Below, piece after piece: positions 17,038 through 25,570 of a stretch of DNA of 49,115 bases (its first letter is position 1; each line of letters begins with the position of its first letter). This DNA is from Chrysochromulina tobinii (Eukaryota; Haptophyta; Prymnesiales; Chrysochromulinaceae): contig JWZX01003214.1 in the NCBI GenBank assembly GCA_001275005.1, positions 1-49,115 on the forward strand. The letters run 5' to 3'. A program made the translations under genes and the position numbers. Below the pieces are notes generated by a model. The model was not told where the DNA came from. It searched no databases and saw only the letters and a program-made list of their open reading frames with translations.

Positions 17038-17840
17038 GGTGCTCGCTCCCTCGACAGCGCCCCTCCATGGCGAGATGCCGCGCGCGACGTGCGTCCACTA
17101 CCCTCTGACACAGCACGCCTCCTCGCTGCGAGCTCCACTGGACCTCACTGGCTGGCTTTGCTCCTCAAACTGCTTGGATCTACCATTGTGTTGCATGCAT
17201 GTGCCATTGTTTACGCATAAATTAAATGATGAGGGCGGTTCGTAGTCCGGTCCAAGCCACGGCGTTTCGGGGACTCAGTGGAGCGTCCCCGCGCGGTAGC
17301 AAGGATACCGTTCGGCCGCGACCGCGCCGGAGCGACCCGCCCGCGAGCTCCGCGGGCCGGGGGCGCCGCGGCCCCCCGCACGGCGCAGGGCAGGTGGAGG
17401 TGCCCAGGTGGGTCCAGGTGCGTCAGGTCACACGGGTGCGAGCGCCCCGCGACGGGAGTCCCGCGCCGCCCCGGCCGGGCAACGCGACGGCCCGACGGAA
17501 CTCGACCAACTGTAATTACGCTAGCCGGTAGATATAACGTGGGGCGATCCGCGGTCCGAGTCAAGTCTAGCTATATAGCACTACCGTATCGTACGACGAT
17601 CGACGTGTCGCGTAGAGCTCTCCTCTCCGAGCGCTCCTCTCCGAGATCTCCTCCGAGATCTCCTCTCCGAGCGCTCCCCTCCGAGATCTCCTCCGAGATC
17701 TCCTCTCCGAGATCTCCTCTCCGAGATCTCCTCTCCGAGATCTCCTCTCCGAGATCTCCTCTCCGAGCTCTCGGAGAACAGTCACCAGGTACCTCGGTCA
17801 GCTGTCAGCCCCGCGGTAGCGGATCACCTTCACATCGGAT
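17038..17840. other. Convergent intergenic region with GC-rich and repeat segments
   Basis: It lies between the CDC50 stop and the stop of the minus-strand kinase. The first 200 bp end in an AT-rich GCATAAATTAAATGATG (about 17214-17230), a plausible transcript 3' end. A very GC-rich section follows, then the CTCTCCGAGATCTC repeat annotated separately. No gene was recognised. Confidence 0.5.
17617..17772. repeat. CTCCTCTCCGAGATCT tandem repeat
   Basis: About ten units of 13-16 bp built on CTCCGAGATCTCCTCT, with GAGCGCTC variants. The unit contains the palindrome GAGATCTC, so both strands look alike. It is in the gap between two convergent genes. No coding potential is claimed. Confidence 0.9.
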
Positions 17841-19633
17841 TCACATCGGTGATCCACTAGCAGGAGGCTCCCCTTGCGGCGGCGTCTGCCCCTTGGGATG
17901 GAAGCCAGATTGCCGGTCGAAGCCATTCAAGCTGTAGACCGTCTTTCGTCGCTGGCCTGGCGGCGAGGGCACAAAGAGGGGCGCAGTGGTGCGGGGGACG
18001 ATGGCCGGGTTACCCTGAGGGATGTCCCCATCCGCCTCGGCCGCCGCGGAACGATTGGAAGCACTCGGATCGCTCATCGTGGCGGGCGACGTGGCGGGCG
18101 GCGCTTCAGCCACCGGGACGGCGGCGCTGTGCGGAGGAGGGGCAGGTGCACTGGCAGGTGCACTGGGTGCCTTGGCGGCGGCTTCATCTGGGGTATGGAC
18201 GCCGGGGTGAGCACTTGCATGCAGCCAGATGGGTGCCTTGGCGGCGGCTTCATCTGGGAGCTCTTCATCTGGGAGCTGGGGGTGCAATTGAGTGCCTCTC
18301 TGAGTGTCGCCGATCTTGGCCTTGGCGGTCGCTTCGCCCGCGAGCTCGAGGTTTCGTTGGAGGAGGGACGCGAGGTTGTTGAACGAAAAGTGCATGAAGT
18401 CCTTGTCCTGCTCACCACCTCGCTCAAGGGATCTGCCGCCAAAGCTCTCGTCCGCGAGCGAGGACCCCTGCCCATCTGGTTCACAGGACCCCTGCCCAAA
18501 GGAGTCGTCGTCCGCGAACGAGCCCTGGCCGAAGCTCACCTCCTTGTGAACGCGCGGGAGCTCCGTTTCGTCACCGTGTGGAAGGAAGCTGTGAACGCGC
18601 GGGAGCTCCGTTTCGTCACCGTGTGGAAGGAAGCTGTGAACGCGCGGTAGCTCAATTTCGTCACCGTGTGCAAGGAAGCCGCCTCTGCGACCGCCAGTAC
18701 CGGTAAGGCGTGCGCTGTTGAGGCTGACGGCGAGGCTGTTGTCGCCGCTGGCGCTCGTGCCATCCTCCTGTGAACCACCCTCCTGTGAACCAAAGCGCAC
18801 TGGCGCACAGCCAGCGGCGTCGGCTTGGGAGCCGACTCGTCTGCTATCGCCGGCGCCGCCGCTGCCACCGCCCGCACCAGCAGCAGCACCACCACCAGCA
18901 CCACCAGCACCACCACCAGAACTGCCAGCGGCTCCGCGTCCATCGGCGACATGGCTGCCAGCCCCGGGTACGCACGCACCACCCGCACCGGCGCCGTCCG
19001 CACTGCCTTCACCGCCGCCCCCGCCCCCGCCGCCGCCCCCGCCCCCGCCGCCGCCGTTGGCGCGCGCCACCCCATGGTGCTCGACTTCGGCACCCCCGAG
19101 CATCGCCCGCCCATGGTGCCAGCCCGCCGAGCCGAGGCTGCCCGTGGGCGACAAGATCTGGGAGAGCTGCGTGGGCGAGCGCTGCTCGGGCGGCACGAAG
19201 TAGCTCGTGTCATAGGCATCGTCCACGTGGGGTACGAAAGCGATCGAGCCTTCTCGTCGGCGCGTCGCGTCCCAATGGACCTGTGTGAAGAACGGGTGGC
19301 GCTCGACTTCGGAAAAGGCACCAGAGCCGAGCCGTTGGGTCGCCACAGGCTCGAGGAGCCGACGGAGCAGCGCGACGGCGTTCGGCGACAGGTGCTCCTC
19401 CTGCTCGGGCCACCGGATTGCATCTGCGTGCGTGTGGTTGAGCACGTTCTCAAAGACCTCCTCCACGGAGTCGCCCGTAAACGGCGGGTAGCCCGTCAGC
19501 AGCTCAAACGTGACGCAGCCGAGGGCCCACCAGTCGACCGCCGGCCCGTGCCGCTCGCCGAGGAGGAGCTCGGGCGCCATGTAGTCGGGGGTCCCTACTT
19601 TGGCCAAGCAGCTCGTCCGTCGGCGCGGGCGTC

Positions 19634-19671
<38 letters not shown>

Positions 19672-22600
19672 GGTGCTGGGCGTTGTCGCGAGCGGTGGCG
19701 GAGGCTTAGCGTCGTGGCTGGGGGTGTGAACGGGAGTGTGAATAGCGTCGAGGCGGGGGGTGAGCGGCGGCACGCGTGCGTCGTCTGTCGCGAGGCCGAA
19801 GACAGAGAGCCCAAAGTCAGTGAGCTTGATGTGGCCGTCTTGATGGATCAGCACGTTATCGGGCTTGATGTCGCGATGGACTACCCGGAGGGTCGAGTGC
19901 AGGTACTCAAGCGCGAGCGCGATCTCGGCCACGTACCTGATGAGGGAGGTCATCAGTGGTCATCCGAGGTCATCAGTGGTCATCAGTGGTCATCAGTGGT
20001 CATCAGTGGTCATCAGTGGTCATCCGAGGTCGTCCGAGGTCATCCGAGGTCATCAGTGGTCATCAGTGATCATCAGTAGTCATCAGAGGTCATCAGAGGT
20101 CATCCGAGGTCGTCCGAGGTCATCAGTGGTCATCAGTGGTCATCCGAGCCACATACTGGCGCGCATGCGACTCGTCCAAGAAGCCGACCGCCTTAAGGAG
20201 CGAGAGCAGGTCGCCACCGTTGACGAATTCCATCACCAAATATAGATGCTCGCGCGACGCGAAGGAGTAGTAGAGCTTGACGACATACGGATGCTCGGCG
20301 GTCGCGAGGATGTCACGCTCCGCCTTGATTCGGTGCACCTGGTTCTTTCGGCGCATGTCCGTCTTACGCAACACTTTGATGGCGTACCTGTGGGGACGCG
20401 GGGCGCCGTGGTGAGCGTGTGCATGCAAGTCAAACTTGTGCAGGCGTCGGGGCGCCGTGGTGAGCGTGTGTGCATGCATGTCACGCTTGTGCAGGCGTCG
20501 GCGTAGATCGCGTACAGGTCTCGCGTGGTCTTCATCGCCGCGAGGACCACATGACCATACGCGCCGCGGGAGATGGGCTTGAGGATCTCGAAGGACGAGA
20601 TGTTGTGCGACTTGGGGCGGCTGCGCTGCCGGCGCGCGCTGGCCGTCGACGAGACGCTGCTAGGGATGAGGATGCTGTGAACACCTCCGGAGGCTGTGAA
20701 CTGGCCCACCTCCGTCGACGAGACGCTGCTAGGGATGAGCACCGCCACCTCCGTCTCCGGCAGGGGGAAAGGCGGCAGGGGGGATGGCGGCAGAGGGGAT
20801 GGCGGCAGTGCAGCGGGCAGCGGCTCAGCCGGCGCTTTGGCCAGCGAGTCCGCCTGAGGCATCGGGTCCATCGGCAGCGCCGTCGCGGGCGCCGTCGCGG
20901 TCGGCGTCGTCCGCCGCATCGAAAGTTGCCATGCTGCTGCCGGATTCGATCCCCGACGCGCCGTCGTTCCTGCTTGCGGCCGCCTCGTGCCGCTCGATCT
21001 CGTGCCGCTCGAGATCGGGAGATCGCTCGAGATCGGAAGGAGCAGCGGCGAGCGCGGGCTACTGTCCAGCTCGCGCTCGACACAGCGCGCGCACGGGCTA
21101 CTGTCGCCCGCGCTGTCGTGAGCGCTCTCGCGCGGCGCGGCGGTGCCGATCTCGCCGATCTCGCCCGCGCTGTCGTGAGCGCTCCGCGTGAGCGAGAGGG
21201 GCAGGGCACTGAGTGGTTCGGTCATCACGTGCCGCGGCGGCGAGGCACCGCGTGGCTCGGCCATCATCGGCGCGGCGATCAGCCTGATCGAGGTTGGCAA
21301 GTTGCAGGCTCGAAGTTCCAAATCGGGCGATGCGCCCGTCACGGCGCCGATGTGCTCGACACGGCGCTCGACCACAGGCGGCTCGGCAGGCGGCGCCGGC
21401 GCCGTGACAGGCGCCACGGTGGCGGCGGGCGGTGGCGGCGGGGCGTCGTCGTGGGCATGAGCGTCCTCGTGGGCGTGGGCGTCGTCTTGGGCGTCCGCGA
21501 GGAAGGGTGCGACGTGCGAGAGCATGCGGATGAGCTGTCGCGCGTACGAAGCGGTCGTGCCGTCGGCAAGGCGCTGCGAGGCGCTGAGCAGCTCCCGCGC
21601 GTACGCGAGCATGCGCGAGCACGTCGTGGGCGAGGTGGTCAGGTGGGCATGCGCGCACACGCCTTCGAGGGCGGCGAGGATGGGCGCCGTGTCGGGCACC
21701 CCAATGGGCGCCGTGTCGGGCGGCGGGTGGGCGGCCGTTGTGGTTTCGGCCGAGCGGAGCGCCGAGCTGAGCGCCTGATCTCGGCGCTTAATCTCGGACG
21801 AGATGTGCCTGCGCAGCCTCTTGAGCGAGTGCTCGACGTGGAAGACGACCACGTCGGTCATGCAGAGCTTGGAGTGCTCGGCCATCAAAGCGATCTCGAC
21901 CGTGCACTCGCAGATGCGGCAGAGCAGCTTGGGCCGCGGCGGCGGCGGCAGCGACGAGCAGGGCGAGGGGCATAGGGGGCGGGGGGCACAGGGGCGGGGG
22001 GTACAGGGGCGGGAGCATGGACGTCGAGCCGAGCGACGAGGGCGCCGTCGTGAGCGACGAGGGCGCCGTCGTGAGCGAAGCGGGCGCCGTCGTGAGCAGT
22101 GCCGTCGCCTCGGCCGCCTCGGCCGCGACCGTTGTACTCCGCTCCACGGGCACAGAGAGCGCCGTGTCGGGCGTAGAGAGCGCCGTGTCGGGCACAGAGA
22201 GCGTCGTGTCGGGCACAGAGAGCGCGCCGACCGACGCGAAGGCGCCGTGCCGGGCACCCTCGGCGCAAAAAGCATGCGGCCCACGCGCGGCGGTCTCGTC
22301 ATCGGGGTTCGTCAGCGTCGAGGCGAGGGGTCGAGATCGATCGAGATCAGAGCCCGGGAGGGATGGATCGCCGGCGTGCGCGCCGTCGTGAGCGCCGACT
22401 TGCACGCCGTCGTGGCGGCTGTGAATGTGAATGTGCGGCGTGCCGTCCTGTGAACTGCTCGCCTGTGAACCACTCGCCTGTGAACGGCTCTCCGCCGCCA
22501 CGGTCGCTTCCCTATGCGACTGATGCACCTGTGAACCAGATGGGGCGCCGTGTCGGGCAGCGGCGGGCGCGCCCGCGAGCTTGGTGCTCATCACGGCGCC

Positions 22601-23257
22601 CTCGGGCTCGTCGGCCGCCGCGACGGCGCCTGAAGCCAAGAGGAGTGAGAGGAGCGCGGCCGCCTCGGTGGCCGCCGCTGAGGGGCGCGCGCCGTGTTGG
22701 GCGCTGTACTGGGCGGCGACCTCGGAAGGTGCAGCAGCTGCCGCCTTACTGGGCGCCGTACTGGGCGCCGTACTGGGCGCCGCCTCTGCTGAAGCCGCAG
22801 CCAGCACTGACTCCGCCGACTCCGCCGACGCCGCCGACTCCGCTGACTCCACGAGCGTGGCTGGAGAGCGCGGGAAGGGAAGAGACGCCAGCGACGGCAG
22901 CGACGGCAGCGACGGCAGCGACGACGCTTCCTTTTTTGGAAGCGACGGCAGCGACGACGCTTCGCATGCCGACGCTCCGAATGCTACCGGTACGACGGAG
23001 GCATCGACGGAGGCGTCGACGGAGGCGGAGCCGCGGTGGTGGCCGCGGTGGTGGCTGAGGCTCGTGAGCGAAGCGGCGACTGAGTACGAGCGTCGCCTTG
23101 GCGTGGGTGTGCGTAGCTCGACCGTGGCGGCGTGGGCGCCGGGGCTGTCAACATTGTACCCGAGGGCCCGCAGCTCGGCGCCGTCGCTCTGACGAAACCC
23201 TGTGGGGAGGGCTGGGCCTGCCCAGCCGTCGCTCGGCAGCATCGTCGGATCCGCGGC

Positions 23258-23290
<33 letters not shown>

Positions 23291-23912
23291 AGCGTCGGCC
23301 GGCGGCCGGCGGAACGGAGGGGACTCGTAAAAGGTAGGCAGCGACTTCGATCGCTCGATGCCGGGGCGCTGTACTGAGCGCTCGGGGAATGGGCGGCTTA
23401 CCGTGGATGCCGAGGGTGACGAGGGTGACGGCGTCGGTGGCAACTGGCCGCTGCTCAAGAGGTAGGGAGAGGCGGCCTGATGGCGACGATTGCGAGCGAA
23501 GGACTGCCATTCGAATCGGTGAACGTCATCTCCCCACTGTGTGAATGCCTGGAGCATGAGACGATCCGCCGCGCCGTCGCGGCAGCTCTTTCGCGTCCTC
23601 GTGGGCGCCCTCGTGAGCTCCGGCGAGCTGTGTAAGGGCTGCGGGGACGAGCTGTGAAAGGGCTCCGGGGACGAGCTGCCCTCCTCTGCCTCCTCCTCCT
23701 CCTCCCCCTCATCCTCCTCCTCCCCCTGTGCCCCGACCCCTGGGCGCGCACCCCTCCCCCTCCTCGGGGATCCGTCCTGACGAAACCCGGTGCAGCCGTC
23801 CTGACGAAACCTCGGGGAGCCGTCCTGACGAAACCTCGGGGATCCATCCTGACGAAACCTCGGGGAGCCGTCCTGACGCAACCTCGGGGAGCCGCCCATC
23901 CGGAGTACACGA

Positions 23913-23948
<36 letters not shown>

Positions 23949-25282
23949 TCCTCGAGTGACGAGATCGACATCTCGAGTGACGAGATCGACATGGACGAGG
24001 CCGCGAGCGCCGCCACATCTCGATGCACCGCTGAGGACGTGCGACCTCTAGTGCCGTCCTCGTCCTCGTCCTGACGAAACCTCGGGTCGTCCTCGTCCTC
24101 CTCCTCCTCGCCGTAGCAAAGATCGAGCGACCTTCGCCGGTGTGAGCTGAGCTGCTCGTCTCCAGCCAGCACGGGCTGCGGGCTGCTGCTGCTGCTGCTC
24201 TCCAACGCGTCAAGCTCGGCGTCGTCGGGTGCAGCGCAGCGGCGCAGCCAAGAGGCATCGCCCGCCGATCGAGCGAGCGCATCGCCCTCCGCCGCTGCCG
24301 GCAGCGACGCGAAGGAGCGGGCGCGTGCGCGACGAAACCTCGAGCTCGCTCCGGAGCTCTCCTGACGAAACCTCGAGCTCGCTCCGGAGCTCTCCTGACG
24401 AAACCTCGAGCTCGCTCCGGAGCTCACGGCGCCTCGGCCGCCGTCGGGCTCCTCGGACGGCGGGTGCCGCGGCGCCAGCACCGCGCTCATCGGCGCCCGC
24501 CGCGCCTCGGGTGAGAGCTCGGGCAGTGGTACGAGGCGCGCATACCTGTGGGGAAACGCGGGGCGCCGTGGTGAGCACGTGCATGCATCGGGAGAGAGCT
24601 CGGGTCAGTGGGAAACGAGGCGCGCGCACGGCGTGAGGGCGACCACGAATCGTGTGGACAGGTTGACAGCGTCCGCCGAGATGAGTGCTGCGAGCGGGGC
24701 GCGCAGGGCCTGCGCCTGACGCAGCAGCTCCGTACACAGCGGCCCGGCCGGTGGCGGCGCTGCTGGCGGCGATGCTGGCGGCGCTCCTGGCGCTGGCGCC
24801 GCCGCCGCCGCTGGCGGCTCGGAGGCGGTCGCGAGGCAATTGGGAAGCGCCAGCTGACGTTCCAGCTCCAGCAGAGTCTCCAAGCGCCGGTCGCTCCCGC
24901 TACTGGGAGAGTCGGTCGCCGGCGCTGCGCCCGGCTCCTCGACACGGTCCTCGAGGAAGGCGATGCACAGCTGCCGCAGCGCGAGGAGCGCTTGGCGCTG
25001 CTCGGCGGTCAGCTGGCGGGCGGCGGCCATCTCGGCATGCGTGTGCGGTCCGCCGCCGGCGACTGCGCCCGCCGCCTGCATCAACGGCGACGCGAGCAGC
25101 ACTCGCAGCTGCGCATCCGCCTGCTGCTTCGCACGGCGGAGCGCTTCCGACAGGGACGGCTCGCGGCTGCCAGCCCCGGCGAGGCCGAGGAGGTTGTTTG
25201 CGGATTGCACGCGACGCGGACTGACGTGGGCGGACTCGGCGATGGCCACGCGCAGGTCGGGGCGCCTGTAGCCGGCGGGCAT
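17841..25282 (-). CDS. Large AGC-family Ser/Thr kinase of the IREH1/Rim15 type
   Basis: Predicted kinase related to plant IREH1 and yeast Rim15, which act in growth and nutrient control. Exons (minus): 25282-24630, 24545-20516, 20387-20157, 19936-17841, about 2,330 aa. A small zinc-finger motif [19 protein letters not shown] with a later cysteine (about 21935-21850) matches the C2HC finger of the family. The kinase domain has SRGAYGHV, the lysine in [21 protein letters not shown] and [10 protein letters not shown] Pro/Ala-rich insert lies between DFGLS and [10 protein letters not shown]-terminal to the kinase, [12 protein letters not shown] fits the family tail. Exon 2 contains RFRQ-based tandem repeats and acidic runs; exon 4 has three copies of an [14 protein letters not shown] unit. 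One apparent extra base occurs near 21960-22010 and another in 19620-19800, each in C/G-rich low-complexity DNA. All three introns are repeat-type. Confidence 0.85.
19937..20156 (-). mobile_element. Introner-like intron 3 of the kinase gene
   Basis: The 220-bp intron is made of about 19 GATGACCACT/GATGACCTCG units and ends CTCCCTCATCAG on the minus strand. The donor copy GTATGTGGCTCGGAT resembles the exon 4 start GTACGTGGCCGAGAT, an old duplication of about 15 nt. Splicing restores [16 protein letters not shown] of the kinase domain. Confidence 0.85.
20388..20515 (-). mobile_element. Introner-like intron 2 of the kinase gene
   Basis: The 128-bp intron contains two tandem units, each with GACGCCTGCACAAG, TGCATGCACAC and GCTCACCACGGCGCC, and ends GCGTCCCCACAG. 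The donor GTACGCGATC and the exon 3 start GTACGCCATC agree at 9 of 10 positions. Splicing gives [10 protein letters not shown], the catalytic lysine strand. Confidence 0.87.
24546..24629 (-). mobile_element. Introner-like intron 1 of the kinase gene with about 40-nt duplication
   Basis: The 84-bp intron. Its first about 40 nt (GTGCGCGCGCCTCGTTTCCC...) are a diverged copy, with small indels, of the exon 2 start (GTATGCGCGCCTCGTACCAC...). Between the copies lies TGCATGCACGTGCTCACCAC and the terminus GCGTTTCCCCACAG, the same element as DnaJ intron 6. The intronic copy has picked up a stop codon. Confidence 0.85.
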
Positions 25283-25570
25283 TCACCGTGCTTCACCTTC
25301 CAGCAGGGAGAAAGGCCGGGCCGTCGCCAAAGCGTTCGCCTTTTCCAGGACACTCCACCCCATGAGACGCGGCACCCTAGAATTTCGTCAAATCTGCATT
25401 TCTCCACCTCCAGGTCGGTGCAAAGCGTTTCCAACCCGATTCACCGTGGTCAGAAGGCTCTGGAGGGTATTTGTGCTTCTTTGCAACGTGTTCCGCAAGT
25501 TCACGGTGGACCCGCCGGCGATGAGCTGCAAAGCACGTCGCGACTCACCGGAGGTCGCGCTCGCACCGCA

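Noticed and set aside
19937-20156. Regular CATCAGTGGT/CATCCGAGGT array resembling a CRISPR or satellite
   Set aside because: Units are 10 bp with no spacers, and the array lies exactly between two kinase-domain exons that join in frame; it is an intron.
20470-21975. 501-aa plus-strand open frame
   Set aside because: Antisense to kinase exon 2; the composition is Arg/Gly-rich and the minus strand carries the kinase and zinc-finger motifs.
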